Shown: positions 49,179-59,519, numbered from the stretch's first letter. The stretch: 64,000 bases of DNA from Hymenobacter sp. BRD67 (GCF_013256425.1 NZ_CP053904.1:3162001-3226000); one strand, 5' to 3'. The notes: generated from the letters alone by a model not told the origin. A program made the numbers and translations.

Positions 49179-49448
49179 CTACTGCTTGCCAGCTGTATTC
49201 TGCTCTTTCTTGGCGTAGCGGCTGCGGAATTTCTCCACGCGACCAGCCGTATCGATGAACATATTTTTACCCGTGTAAAAGGGGTGCGAAGCGCTGCTTA
49301 CTTCGATTTTAATCACCGGGTAGGTGTTGCCGTCTTCCCACTGAATCGTCTCGGCCGACGTCATTGTGGAGCGGGTGATAAACTTGAAGTCCGAAGAGGT
49401 GTCTTGGAAAACTACCTGGCGGTACTCGGGGTGCGTGTCCTTTTTCAT
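49179..49448 (-). CDS. rpmE2: 50S ribosomal protein L31, type B
   Basis: 89 residues. [23 protein letters not shown], with the later [25 protein letters not shown], is the type B (zinc-free, lacking the CxxC of type A) L31 used by Bacteroidota. It is a component of the large ribosomal subunit. A single gene with its own promoter candidate upstream and the strong terminator behind it. Confidence 0.96.
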   Translation of the reverse strand: MKKDTHPEYRQVVFQDTSSDFKFITRSTMTSAETIQWEDGNTYPVIKIEVSSASHPFYTGKNMFIDTAGRVEKFRSRYAKKEQNTAGKQ

Positions 49449-49502
49449 TATCGGGAGGGCCTATTTACCTATTAAACCCTGCCGGTTTTGCGGAAGGGAC
49501 TG

Positions 49503-49533
49503 CAAAAGTACGCATTAGCTCCGACAAAATCAA
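49503..49533 (-). promoter_or_regulatory. Candidate rpmE promoter
   Basis: On the minus strand, TTG (49533-49531), a 20-bp spacer and TACTTTTG (49510-49503), in agreement with the Bacteroidota -33/-7 pattern, about 55 bp before the rpmE start. Confidence 0.45.
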
Positions 49534-49671
49534 TTGCCGGGCGCCTGCTTCTTCGTAGCCAGGCTCGCCTCACTGGCCCAGCTACTTATTTAAAACGGGA
49601 GTATGCCGGACAAAAGCCGCTGCGCCCTATATTTGGTTGGCTTGCTGCCCTGTGTGCAGCAGTTGTCAGCT

Positions 49672-50046
49672 ATGCTTCAGCGCTACTCTTCGCATTTTTT
49701 TTTCAGCCGCGGCTGGGGGTTGGGGTTGGGTAGCGCGGGGTTGGTACTGGCTATAACCGTACTGCTGGCTATCGCCGCGCACGATGGCAATGCCGTGCAG
49801 ATAGGATGGGGCGCCGCTACTGAAACCGATTTTCAGCCTATGCCAGGCGGGACTCCTGCCAGCGAGCCCAGCTATAGCAGCGACTCTCCCCTGCTGCCTG
49901 GCAGCCCGGACGTGCGGCAGACGCCCGTGGAGTATCGCTTTGCCTTGGACAGCCCCGTGCCCAGTCAAGCCTATCCAACTACGGAAGCCAGCACGGTTGG
50001 CGTGGTTCAGCGTTCGTGGGGCACTATCAAGCTGATGTTTCGCTAG
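49672..50046 (+). CDS. Hypothetical protein with one membrane segment, 124 aa
   Basis: From ATG 49672 (MLQRYSSHFFF) there is one membrane helix (about GLVLAITVLLAIAA), then a Pro/Ser-rich extracytoplasmic region and a C-terminal SWGTIKLMFR. No family is recognised. The longer frame from 49603 adds 23 residues that look unrelated. It lies just before rdgB, which has its own promoter candidate. Confidence 0.5.
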   Translation: MLQRYSSHFFFSRGWGLGLGSAGLVLAITVLLAIAAHDGNAVQIGWGAATETDFQPMPGGTPASEPSYSSDSPLLPGSPDVRQTPVEYRFALDSPVPSQAYPTTEASTVGVVQRSWGTIKLMFR

Positions 50047-50069
50047 GCCCCAGGGTGCCGGCGGCGCCG

Positions 50070-50077
50070 TAGCTTTG
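50070..50077 (+). promoter_or_regulatory. Candidate -7 promoter element, rdgB
   Basis: TAGCTTTG matches TAnnTTTG, 42 bp before the rdgB ATG. No clear -33 element. Confidence 0.4.
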
Positions 50078-50118
50078 ACTGCGCGGCTCCCTTGTTCCAG
50101 CCCTTTCTTAGAACTGCT

Positions 50119-50697
50119 ATGCGTCTTTGCTTTGCCTCCAACAATGCCCATAAGCTTGATGAAATTCGCCCGCTGCTGCCGGCCGGCATCGAGCTGCTAA
50201 GCCTGGCCGAAATTGGCTGCCACGAAGAGCTACCCGAAACCCAGCCCACCCTGGAGGGCAATGCCCGCCAGAAGGCGCAGTATGTCTTCGACCAGTATGG
50301 CGTGCCCTGCTTTGCCGACGATACCGGGCTGGAAGTAGAGGCCCTGCACGGCGAGCCCGGCGTGTACTCGGCGCGCTACGCCGGCCCCCAGCGCGAGGCC
50401 GCCGACAACGTAGCTAAGCTGCTGCACGAGCTTGGCACTCAGTCCAATCGCCGGGCGCGCTTTCGCACCGTAGTGGCGCTGGTGCGCGGCCTGCACGAGG
50501 TGCGCGAGTTCAGCGGTGAGGTAGCCGGCACCATTGCGGCGGCCCCCATCGGCCGCGGCGGCTTTGGCTACGACCCCGTATTTGTACCCGACGAGGGCGA
50601 CGGCCGCACTTTCGCCGAAATGACGCTTGCCGAAAAAAATCAGCTTAGCCACCGGGCGCGGGCCGTGGCCGGGCTGGTCGCGTTTTTGAATGGATAA
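50119..50697 (+). CDS. rdgB: RdgB/HAM1 non-canonical purine NTP pyrophosphatase
   Basis: 192 residues. It hydrolyses dITP, XTP and ITP to monophosphates, keeping deaminated purines out of DNA and RNA. Motifs: CFASNNAHKLDEI at the N-terminus, FADDTGLEVEAL with the metal-binding acids, GRGGFGYDPVF, and the C-terminal KNQLSHRARA. ATG 50119 matches the family start; the frame upstream adds nine residues only. About 98 bp before udk in the same direction. Confidence 0.94.
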   Translation: MRLCFASNNAHKLDEIRPLLPAGIELLSLAEIGCHEELPETQPTLEGNARQKAQYVFDQYGVPCFADDTGLEVEALHGEPGVYSARYAGPQREAADNVAKLLHELGTQSNRRARFRTVVALVRGLHEVREFSGEVAGTIAAAPIGRGGFGYDPVFVPDEGDGRTFAEMTLAEKNQLSHRARAVAGLVAFLNG

Positions 50698-50777
50698 CAG
50701 ACAGTTGGACACTGCATAATACCGATGGCTGTTGAGCAGGATTACCCGGTGCCCGGCTGCCTATTACCCATTACCTG

Positions 50778-50785
50778 TACCTTTG
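50778..50785 (+). promoter_or_regulatory. Candidate -7 promoter element, udk (leaderless)
   Basis: TACCTTTG ends 9 bp before the udk ATG at 50795. Transcription would start within a few bases of the start codon. Confidence 0.45.
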
Positions 50786-50794
50786 CTCCCCGTT

Positions 50795-51421
50795 ATGCAG
50801 CATCCCTACCTCGTTGGTATCACGGGCGGCAGCGCATCGGGCAAAACCACGTTTTTGCGCCGCCTGCTGGCCGCCTTTCCTGAACGCGACATCTGTTTGA
50901 TTTCGCAGGATAATTACTACCATCCCCGCGAGCAGCAGTTTCGCGACGACCAGGGCGTAGAAAACTTCGACCTGCCATCGAGCATCGACTCGGTTGCTTA
51001 CGCGGCCGATGTGCGCCGGCTGCGCGAAGGCCACGAAGTGCGCCGCCAGGAATACACGTTTAATAACCAGAATGTGGTGCCCGCCGAGCTGGTCTTCCGG
51101 CCTGCGCCCATCGTGGTGGTCGAGGGCATCTTCGTCTTTTATTTTGAGGAGATTGCCAATCTTCTTGATTTAAAAGTATATATAGATGCTCAGGAGCATG
51201 TAAAGCTGCACCGCCGCATCGTACGCGACCGCGACGAGCGGGGCTACGACTTGCAGGACGTGCTTTATCGCTACACGCACCACGTAGCGCCGACCTACGA
51301 AAAGTATATCCAGCCCTTCAAGGCCGACGCGGATATAATTATTCCCAACAACCGGCACTTTGAGAATGGGCTGGCCGTGCTCACGGGCTATCTGAAAGCG
51401 AAAGTAGCCGAGGCCATCTAA
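50795..51421 (+). CDS. udk: Uridine kinase
   Basis: 208 residues of the P-loop uridine/cytidine kinase family (pyrimidine salvage): Walker A GGSASGKTT near residues 11-19, the substrate loop SQDNYYHP, NFDLPSSIDS, VVVEGIFVF, and the lid RRIVRDRDERGYD. ATG 50795 gives the standard N-terminus (MQHPYLVGITGGS); the longer frame from 50732 is not conserved. Confidence 0.93.
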   Translation: MQHPYLVGITGGSASGKTTFLRRLLAAFPERDICLISQDNYYHPREQQFRDDQGVENFDLPSSIDSVAYAADVRRLREGHEVRRQEYTFNNQNVVPAELVFRPAPIVVVEGIFVFYFEEIANLLDLKVYIDAQEHVKLHRRIVRDRDERGYDLQDVLYRYTHHVAPTYEKYIQPFKADADIIIPNNRHFENGLAVLTGYLKAKVAEAI

Positions 51422-51459
51422 GCTGCTGGTTTAGTATAGCTTAACTCATCTTTTTTGCC

Positions 51460-51926
51460 GTGTATAGCAAAGCCGAAGCCTCTCAGCTACGCCAGGCTTT
51501 TTGGACCACCCTGGGCAGTATATGGCCCCGGTGCTCTCGGCCGACGGCCTGGCGGTAAACTGGATAAACTACAAAACGGGCCTGAAAGGCGTGCAGTTTA
51601 AGCTCGATGCCGATAACCGCCGCGCCCGCATCGGCATTGAGCTGACACAGCCCGATGCCGGCATACGCGAGCTGTTTTACGAGCAGTTTGGGGAGTTGAA
51701 AAGCCTGCTGCACGAAGCGCTGGGCGAAGAATGGACCTGGGAAGCGGCCGCCACCAATGAGCACGGCCAGCCCCTTAGCCGCATCTATAAGGAGTTGGCG
51801 CCCGTCAACCTGTTCAGCCGCGACGACTGGCCGGCGCTAATTTCCTTCTTCAAGCCCCGCCTCATTGCCTTGGATGAGTTCTGGAGCGGCGCGCAGTACG
51901 CCTTCGAGGAGCTGCGGGAAGGGTAG
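51460..51926 (+). CDS. DUF4268 family protein (frame break)
   Basis: About 155 residues. The body (VNWINYKTGLKGVQFKLDAD, IGIELTQPDAGIRELFYEQF, SRIYKELAPVNLFSRDDWP) matches DUF4268, which occurs alone as here or joined to nuclease-type domains. The function is unknown. The frame starts at GTG 51460 (VYSKAEASQLRQAFW) and breaks at GGG 51513-51515; one more G gives TLGQYMAPVLSADG. It is 39 bp after udk and probably in its operon. Confidence 0.8.
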
Positions 51927-51955
51927 CAGCTACCTCTTTTTGCCTGCGCGAGTAT

Positions 51956-51987
51956 TTTGACTGCATCAGTATAATGGCATAGCTTTG
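51956..51987 (+). promoter_or_regulatory. Bacteroidota-type promoter for the NHL-repeat gene
   Basis: TTTG (51956-51959), a 20-bp spacer and TAGCTTTG (51980-51987): an exact match to the -33 TTTG / -7 TAnnTTTG pattern, 28 bp before the ATG at 52016. The best promoter in the window. Confidence 0.7.
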
Positions 51988-52015
51988 CGAAGTTTCTCTT
52001 TTCTTATGGCTGTGC

Positions 52016-54375
52016 ATGAAGCATTTTTTACTTACTAGTCTTTTTCTATTTCTTGGGCCGTACTACGTGCCCAGCCTACTGTTAGCCTATTAGCTGGCGG
52101 TGCGCCATTTGCTGATGGCAGTACAGGTACAGGACATTTTCAGCGGGCCAGCGGATTGTATTTAGATGCGGGTGGAAACCTGCTTTTCACCGATACTTAT
52201 CAGGTACGGAAGCTATCGCCAGCAGGCGTACTCTCGACCGTAGCCGGGCTACCCAGAAGTGGCGGCTTGCCTGGCAGTACCAGTACTGCCAGCCTCGGAT
52301 TTCCCGATAAGCTCGTGGGCGATGGGGCTGGCAACTTATATGTAAGCACTCTTAAGTCTCTTTTAAAGATAACGCCAACAGGACAGATAACGCAGTTGGT
52401 AGGTGCACCGCTGCAAGCCGCTGCTTGCTTTGCGCGCGATGCGGCAGGCAATTTTTATGTAGCGGAAGATTTTCCGGTTCGGCTTATTCGCAAGATTTCA
52501 GCCAATGGCACGGTCACTACCCTGGCTGGCAACGGCTTGGCTGGTTTTCGCGATGGGCCGGCTGGCGTGGGCCGCATTAGCGCCCCCCACAGTATGGTGC
52601 TGGCTAGTGATGGCTATCTATACCTGGCCGATAGGAGTACTATCCGCCAGATTGACCCGCAGTCGGGCTACATTCGGACAATAGCAGGTGATACTGCTAC
52701 CGACGGCTACCTCGACGGGCAGGGCCGACAAACACGCTTCAATGGTATGTGCTCGCTAAGCTTAGCGCCTGGCGGCAATTTGTATGTATCTGACTACCAG
52801 AATCACTGCCTACGCACTGTAACTCCCGCTGGTGCGGTCACGACACTGGCGGGCAGCCCCACCGCCGCTGGCTATGCTGATGGTGTTGGCGCTGCGGTCC
52901 GGTTTGGCTTGCTAGGAGCGGTCACAAGCACTCCTAACGGCGATGCCTTAGTAGTAGAGGCAGGACCCAACCGCATCCGACGCATTACGCCGGCTGGGGT
53001 AGTCAGCACTTACTTGGATTCTGCTTCCACTTTTGGCCAAGTCGACGGGCCGGCCGCCCAGGCCCGCTTCACCCGGCCGGTGCTTATGACGAATGGCACT
53101 GGGGGAAACATCCTACTTTATGAGTCTAATCAAAGTAGGAATTTTGTCACAAACGGCATAACCGGGGGTAAAATACGGCAAGTTTCGTCGACGGGCACCG
53201 TTACTACTCTATTCACTATCAGTAACCAACTTGGCTACCGCGATGGACCAGTAGCCAGCGCTAAATTCGGTCAGGATATCCAGGGAATGGTACAGGATGC
53301 TAACGGCAACGTTTACTTAACCGATTCATTCAACAAGGCCATTCGCAAAATATCTACAGCTGGTATTGTTTCTACGGTAGCGGGCGGTGACACTACCCAG
53401 CTACCCTATCAGATGACCTATCAAGATGGAGTAGGTAGGCAGGCCTACTTTGGCGAACCCGGTAGACTAGCGATTGATGCGACCGGAAACCTTTATATGT
53501 ATGACTACTACTTTTATAATATCCGCAAAATAACTCCGGCTGGCGTTGTTTCAACTGTAGCCGGTTATGCGGGAGGCAGCTCCGGTCCCTCCCGCGGTAT
53601 TATTGACGGCCAGGGAGCAGCTGCTGGCTTCGGACTTGTGGCCTCTATGGCAGCTACAGCCGATGGCACCCTTTATTTAGCTGATTATAATACAGTGCGC
53701 AAAGTCAGTCCGGCTGGCCTAGTGACGACTGTTGCCGGTGACCCGACTGACTTACATGGCGGAGAAGTGGATGGAAGCGGGTCGGCAGCGCGCTTTAACT
53801 TTGGTGGCGGTCTAGTTGCACTGGCAGTATCACCGAACGGCGTAGCTTTCGTATCAGAGTGGAATACCGGATTCAATACGCTTATTTCGCAACAGACACG
53901 CATCCGCCAAGTGACCCCTGACGGCCGTGTTAGCACGGTAGTAGGTAGCAACGAAACAGGGTTTGTCAATGGCCCGGCATTGACTGCCGTATTTGGCAAC
54001 ATTACGGGCTTGGCATTTACCCCAGCTGGCAACTTGGTTATAGCTGATGGCGAAAACTTCTGCCTGCGCCAATTGAGTGGCGTTTCTTTGTTAGCAACGC
54101 ATTCGCCAGCTACAGCTTCAGCCGGCCAGTTACTTGTATACCCTAATCCGGCAGTTGGTGGCTACTGCACTGCTATATTACCTGCTACTATAGTGGGCCA
54201 GCCTGTCACACTGACCTTGGTTGACATGCTGGGACGACCTGTTTGGCAGCATATTTATACCAGTGCACCAGCAGCAGTTGACTTACAGCCGGTAACTAAC
54301 CTGCCTGCAGGCCTATACTACCTGCGGTGCATTTCTGCCACTGCCATCAACAGTAGCGCAATACTGGTTCCGTAG
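52016..54375 (+). CDS. Secreted NHL-repeat beta-propeller protein with T9SS tail (frame break)
   Basis: About 787 residues: a signal peptide from ATG 52016 (MKHFLLTSLFLFLG), then about ten NHL-like repeats with alternating …GNLYVSD… and …ITPAGVVSTVAG…-type strands, likely one or two beta-propellers. It ends with a sorting domain (LLVYPNPAVGG … LPAGLYYL) for the type IX system. The function could be adhesion or ligand binding; no enzyme motif is seen. The frame breaks at GGG 52055-52057 just after the signal helix; one more G joins it to AQPTVSLLAGG. It is somewhat richer in A+T than most neighbours. Confidence 0.85.
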
Positions 54376-54434
54376 CCGTAAACTATTGATTCAATGTGAG
54401 CGGGCCAAGCTATATTTGTAGCCCTGTTCCTACG

Positions 54435-54815
54435 ATGCGCTATTCCATTTCTCAGTTTCAGCACTTTCTGCGCGTGGCCCTGCTGGCCCTGCCGGTGCTG
54501 CTGTTGCTGGGCCTGAACGGCCGGACAGTAAGCCTGCTACGTCCTGGCCGCCCCACGCCAGCCCAGCTGAGCGCCGCGCCCAGGGCTACTGTAGTCAAGC
54601 AAAAAGTACTGCTGGAAGCGGCCTCGCCGCTGGGTAGCTACGTGGCCCCGGCCTTTGCGCTGGCCTGGCTACCCGGTATACTGCCTGCCAGCTGGCTCCC
54701 GCGCCTGGTGCGCCGGGTAGTAGCGCGGCTTTATGCAGGCAACTCAGGCGCTAGCGTGGCGCTGGTGTGCCGCCTGCGCCTGCTGGCCACTACCCTGGCA
54801 CCCCAGGCACCCTAG
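54435..54815 (+). CDS. Hypothetical membrane protein, 126 aa
   Basis: From ATG 54435 (MRYSISQFQHFLRVALLALPV) one membrane helix is clear and a second hydrophobic segment lies near residues 73-85. The C-terminus is basic. No family is recognised. It lies 115 bp before secDF and could share its transcript. Confidence 0.5.
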   Translation: MRYSISQFQHFLRVALLALPVLLLLGLNGRTVSLLRPGRPTPAQLSAAPRATVVKQKVLLEAASPLGSYVAPAFALAWLPGILPASWLPRLVRRVVARLYAGNSGASVALVCRLRLLATTLAPQAP

Positions 54816-54929
54816 CCTTCAATGAGGAATTGGGAATGAGAAATAAAGAGCTAGCTTCTGGTAGCTCTGCCCGCCTCATTTCTGCTTACCCTTTCGATTC
54901 TTCATTTCTACATTCTACATTTTTATCTG

Positions 54930-57900
54930 ATGCGTTACAAAGGACTCATTATTACGCTCACCCTCATCGTTTCGGTGCTGTGCGCGTACTTTCTCTTCTT
55001 CACCTACGTTTCGCGGGGCGTGCAGCAGAAGGCGGTTAACTACGCCACGCACAACGGCCAGCTCGACGAAACCAAGCGTCAGCACTACCTCGACTCGGTA
55101 TGGCGCGCGCCGGTGTTTGGCTCTTATACCTACCGCGATGTGAAGCAGAGCGAGCTGGGCCTGGGCCTCGACCTGAAGGGCGGCATGCACGTAACCCTGG
55201 AGGTTTCGCCCGTGGAAATTGTGCGGGCGATGGCCGGCAACTCGAAAGACCCGGCTTTCAATAAAGCCCTGGAGCTGGCTCAAGAGCGCCAGAAAACCAA
55301 CTCCGGCACGGCCTTCACCACGCTGTTTTACCAAGCCTACCAGGAAACGGCGCCCGGCGTACCGCTGAACCGCATTTTCGCCAACTCGGTCAATAAAGAC
55401 CGCAAAATTGACCTCAACAGCTCGGATAGCAAGGTGCTGTCGGCCATTAATAAGGAAGAAGAAGACGCCATTGGCCGCTCGTTCGATATCCTGCGCAAGC
55501 GCGTGGATAAGTTTGGGGTAAACCAGCCCAACATCCAGCGTGTAAAGGGCACCGGCCGCATTCAGGTCGAGCTGCCCGGCGTAGATAACCCCGACCGCGT
55601 GCGTAAGCTGCTGCAAGGCCAGGCCAAGCTCGAATTCTACGAGGTATGGCCCCAGAATGAGGTGACACCCTACCTTGCACAGCTCGACCAGGTGTTGACG
55701 GCCAAGGAAAAAGCCGCTACCAGCGCCCCGGCCAAAGCCGTGAGCAAAGCTGACTCGACCATTGCCGCTGCTGGCGGCGCCAAAGGAGCTCAAAAAGATA
55801 CTACTTCGCTGGCGGCCCAGCTGGCCAAGAAAGCACCGGCCGGCAAGGCCAAAACCGACTCTACGGCCGCCGCCCAGAAAGGCGGTGTGCTGGCCCGCCT
55901 GCTCACCATGCCCGGCACGCTTGGCGTAAACCTGCGCGATACGGCCCAGATGAACCGCGTACTGCGCTCGGAAGAAGCCCGTAGCATTCTGCCGCCTAAC
56001 ATGGCGCTGCTTTACCTCAATAAGCCGATTGATGCCAATGGCCAGCAGTTTCTGCGCCTGGTGGCCGTGAAGAAAGACCGGACCGGAGTTATTGCCGCGC
56101 CCATTGGCGGCGAGGTAGTGAGCGATGCGCGCCAGGACTATGACCAGACCGGCCGCCCCGAGGTAAGCATGAGCATGAACCCCACTGGCGCGCGCAAGTG
56201 GCAGAAAATGACCGGTGCCAACATCGGCAAGCAGGTAGCCGTGGTGCTCGACGACGTGGTGTATTCGGACCCCGTTGTGCAGAGTGAAATCTCGGGCGGT
56301 AATACCAGCATCTCGGGCAACTTCAGCATCGACGAAGCCCAGGACCTGGCCCAGGTACTGAAAGCCGGTAAGCTGCCCGCTCCGACCCGCATCGTGGAAG
56401 AAGCCGTAGTAGGCCCCTCGCTCGGCAAGGAGGCCATCAACCAGGGTTTGTACTCGTCGCTGGCTGGTCTGCTGATTATTATGGTCTTTATGGCCATGTA
56501 CTACGGCCGCGCCGGCCTCGTGGCCGATGCCGCCCTGCTCTTCAACATGTTCCTGATTTTAGGCGTGCTGGCGCAGTTCAGCACGGCGCTCACGCTGCCC
56601 GGCATTGCCGGCCTGATTCTGGTAATTGCCTCGTCGGTAGATGCCAACGTACTGATTTTCGAGCGTATTCGCGAAGAGCTGGACCACGGCCACTCGCTGC
56701 ATGATGCCGTGAACGCCGGCTACAGCCGCGCTTTCTCGGCCATCTTCGACTCGAACGTGACCACCATGCTTATCGCCATCATCCTGGGCTTCTTTGGCAC
56801 GGGGCCGGTGCAGAGCTTTGCTGTCACGCTGGGCATTGGTGTGCTCACCTCGTTCCTGTCGGCCGTGTACGTATCGCGCCTCATTATCGAGTTCCTGATA
56901 AAGGGCAAAACGACGAGCGCCATTACGTTCTCGACCTTCCTCTCGCGCAACCTGTTCAAGAACCTGAACTTCGACATCGTGGGCAAGCGCAAGATTGCCT
57001 ATGCTTTCTCGAGCATCGTTATCATCACGGGCTTCGTGCTGATGTATCTGCAAGGTGGCCCCAACCTGGGCGTTGACTTTGAAGGTGGCCGCGCTTACGT
57101 CGTCGATTTCAACAAGCCGATGGTGGCTTCGGATGTCCGTACCGCGCTGGAGCCGGCTTTCAAGAACACCGGCCTCGAAGTAAAGCAGTACGGCAACCCC
57201 GACCGCCTGCGCATCACGACCAGCTACCTGGCCGAAGATGAAAGCCAGACGGCCGACAAAGCTGTGGCCGACGCCCTGAATCAGGGCCTAAGCAAATACG
57301 CGGCCGACGCGCCGGCTATCAAATCGACTTCCAAAGTAGGCGCCACCATTGCCGACGACATCAAGCGCACCTCGTTCCTGAGCCTGGCGCTGACCCTGCT
57401 CGGCATCTTCGTGTATGTGCTTTTCCGCTTCGAGAAGTGGCAGTATTCGATGGCCGCCGTTATCGCGCTTTTCCACGATGCGCTGCTGGTTATTGCCTCC
57501 TACCCCATCGCCCGCGCCTTCGGGGCCAACTACGAGATGGACCAGATTTTCGTGGCGGCAGTACTCTCCATTATCGGCTTCTCGATGAACGACACGGTGG
57601 TTATCTACGACCGGGTGCGGGAATACCTGCGCGAAAACCCCAAGCTGACCTTCGCCCAGGTAGTGAACCCGGCCCTGAACTCGACGTTCTCGCGCACCAT
57701 GATTACGTTTACCACCGTGTTTCTGGTCGTGCTGGTGCTCTACATCTTCGGGGGCGAAACGCTGCGCTCGTTCTCGTTTGCCATGATTATCGGTATCATC
57801 TTCGGCACCTACTCGTCGCTGTTCATCGCCACACCTATTATTCTCGATACGTATGGCCGCCAGGAAGAGCGCGAGCGCAAAGCCGCTGGCGAAGACGTTA

Positions 57901-57950
57901 CCAGCCTGCCCGGCGATGCGCCCAAGCTGAGCACCGCTACTACCATCTAA
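54930..57950 (+). CDS. secDF: Protein translocase subunit SecDF (fused)
   Basis: 1,006 residues: SecD and SecF in one chain, as in Bacteroidota. It uses the proton gradient to help SecYEG export proteins. SecD part: an N-terminal helix, GLGLDLKGGMHVTLEV, then VNKF-type P1 segment (FDILRKRVDKFGVNQPNIQ), an Ala/Lys-rich insertion near residues 260-320, and five helices with SSVDANVLIFERIREEL. SecF part: GPNLGVDFEGGRAYVVDF and IIGFSMNDTVVIYDRVRE. Both conserved Asp/Arg signatures are present. The gene is intact. Only 24 bp separate its stop from the IS4 element, whose left hairpin may serve as its terminator. Confidence 0.96.
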   Translation: MRYKGLIITLTLIVSVLCAYFLFFTYVSRGVQQKAVNYATHNGQLDETKRQHYLDSVWRAPVFGSYTYRDVKQSELGLGLDLKGGMHVTLEVSPVEIVRAMAGNSKDPAFNKALELAQERQKTNSGTAFTTLFYQAYQETAPGVPLNRIFANSVNKDRKIDLNSSDSKVLSAINKEEEDAIGRSFDILRKRVDKFGVNQPNIQRVKGTGRIQVELPGVDNPDRVRKLLQGQAKLEFYEVWPQNEVTPYLAQLDQVLTAKEKAATSAPAKAVSKADSTIAAAGGAKGAQKDTTSLAAQLAKKAPAGKAKTDSTAAAQKGGVLARLLTMPGTLGVNLRDTAQMNRVLRSEEARSILPPNMALLYLNKPIDANGQQFLRLVAVKKDRTGVIAAPIGGEVVSDARQDYDQTGRPEVSMSMNPTGARKWQKMTGANIGKQVAVVLDDVVYSDPVVQSEISGGNTSISGNFSIDEAQDLAQVLKAGKLPAPTRIVEEAVVGPSLGKEAINQGLYSSLAGLLIIMVFMAMYYGRAGLVADAALLFNMFLILGVLAQFSTALTLPGIAGLILVIASSVDANVLIFERIREELDHGHSLHDAVNAGYSRAFSAIFDSNVTTMLIAIILGFFGTGPVQSFAVTLGIGVLTSFLSAVYVSRLIIEFLIKGKTTSAITFSTFLSRNLFKNLNFDIVGKRKIAYAFSSIVIITGFVLMYLQGGPNLGVDFEGGRAYVVDFNKPMVASDVRTALEPAFKNTGLEVKQYGNPDRLRITTSYLAEDESQTADKAVADALNQGLSKYAADAPAIKSTSKVGATIADDIKRTSFLSLALTLLGIFVYVLFRFEKWQYSMAAVIALFHDALLVIASYPIARAFGANYEMDQIFVAAVLSIIGFSMNDTVVIYDRVREYLRENPKLTFAQVVNPALNSTFSRTMITFTTVFLVVLVLYIFGGETLRSFSFAMIIGIIFGTYSSLFIATPIILDTYGRQEERERKAAGEDVTSLPGDAPKLSTATTI

Positions 57951-57974
57951 TTGAAATAGTATTTTTTGAATATT

Positions 57975-58056
57975 CAAAAAGGCCCGGCTGCACAGCTTGT
58001 CCTTACCCAAATCTCGTAGAGAAAGCGCCGGCCGGTAGGCCGGCGCTTTTTTAGTG
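57975..58056 (+). repeat. Left terminal inverted repeat of the IS4 element
   Basis: 82 bp, pairing with 59514-59595 with four mismatches. Includes stem AAAGCGCCGGCC / GGCCGGCGCTTT with loop GGTA and a T-run, so it works as a terminator for secDF. Confidence 0.85.
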
Positions 58057-58075
58057 CCCTACGCGTTGGCGTGGG

Positions 58076-59519
58076 ATGCGCATTTCTCAGCAATTTTGTG
58101 ATGCCCAGCAATGGGCCAGCACGCATTTTGGGACCGTACAGCTCGGTGATGTGCGCCGCCAGCGGCGCGTCTGTACGCTAGTAGCTGGCTGGGCCCGCCA
58201 GCCTGGGGCCAGTATCCCGCAGTTGGGGCCGGGTCGGCCTACGCTAGCAAGGCCGCCTACCAGTTGCTGGGCGGGGCAGCCGTCACACCCGACATCCTGC
58301 AAGAGCCACACCGCCAATTAGTTCAGCAGCAGTTGCAGCAGGCCGGCACCTATTTGCTGGTCGAGGACACGACCCAGTTGCGCTGGGCCCCCGCCACGGC
58401 CCGCCGGGCGGGCCTGGGACCAGTGGGGGCGGGGGCCAGCGGGGAGCAGGGCGTACTGCTGCACTCGTTGGTGGCCGCCAGTTGGCCAGCCAGCGACCTA
58501 CCGGCGGGGCGGTGCGCCCACCGCTGCCCTTGCTGGGGCTGCTCGACCAGCAGTTTTACGTGCGCCAGGCCCGGCCAGCGGCCGAGAAGGCGCACCCCCA
58601 CGGCGGCAGCCGGCCCCGGCAGGGGCGGGTGCGCGAGTCCGCGCTGTGGGCGCGCAGCCTGCGCGCGGTTGGCTCACCGCCGGCGGCTGGGCGCTGGGTC
58701 GTGGTGGCGGACCGCGGCGCGGATATTTACGAGCATCTGCGCCAATGCCGACAGCAGGGGCTGGGCTTTGTAGTCCGGGCCGCCCAAGACCGGGGCTTGG
58801 TCGCCCCATCTGAGGCGCCACCGCCGACGCTCTTTGCCGTGGCCCGGGCGCAGCCTAGTGCCGGGCAACTGGAACTGGCCTTGCGTGCTCGTCCGGGCCA
58901 AGCGGCCCGGCAGGTGCGCCTGCAGGTGAGTTACAGTGCCGTGTTGGCGCTACGCGCTCCCCAACGGCCGGGCGCTAGTACGGGCAAAGGGGAACCGGTG
59001 GCTGCCAGCGTAGTACGGGTGTGGGAGCCGGGCGGTAAGCTGGAGTGGCTCCTACTGTGTGACGACGTGATAAGCAGCTTCCCCCAAGCACAGGAGCGGG
59101 CTCGACAGTACGCCAGCCGCTGGCTCATCGAGGACTTTCATAAAGCCCTGAAAACGGGCCTGGGTGCCGAGCGCTTGCAACTGCACACCGCCCCACGCCT
59201 GTTTGCGGCGGTGGCCTTGCTGAGCGTGGTGGCGCTGGCGCTAGTGGACCTGCGCGAGCATAGCCGCCAGCAACCCGATGCACCAGCTGAGTCGTCAGGT
59301 CTATCAGCCAGCTATTTACGGGTCTTGCGCAGCCAGCGCACGCGGCCCATTCGAACCGTGCGGGAGGTATTCTACGCCCTGGCTGGACTGGGTGGGCACC
59401 TGGGCCGAACCGGCGATGGACCGCCAGGCTGGCAGACGCTCTGGCTCGGGCTGGTGAGCCTGCGCTACTTAGCCGAAGGCGTACGGCTGGCCGCCCTGTT
59501 GCCCCCGGAAGAGCACTAA
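58076..59519 (+). CDS. IS4-family transposase, Tn5-like group (two frame breaks)
   Basis: About 481 residues. The N-terminal DNA-binding part (WASTHFGTVQLGDVRRQRR … PGASIPQLG) resembles the Tn5/IS50 group. The DDE core shows Asp in VEDTTQL, Asp in VVADRGADIYEH, and the complete YREK signature YASRWLIEDFHKALKTG. The frame breaks at GGGG 58225-58228 and at GGGG 58506-58509; adding one G each restores QLGAGSAYASKAAYQLLGG and LPAGAVRPPLPLLGLLDQQ. After repair all catalytic residues are present, so the enzyme may be active. The stop codon lies in the right terminal repeat. Confidence 0.85.

Noticed and set aside
6847..59519. Programmed ribosomal frameshifting as explanation for the many frame breaks
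   Set aside because: There is no common slippery heptamer. The direction is always one missing G/C, and the genes are unrelated. Sequence error is simpler.
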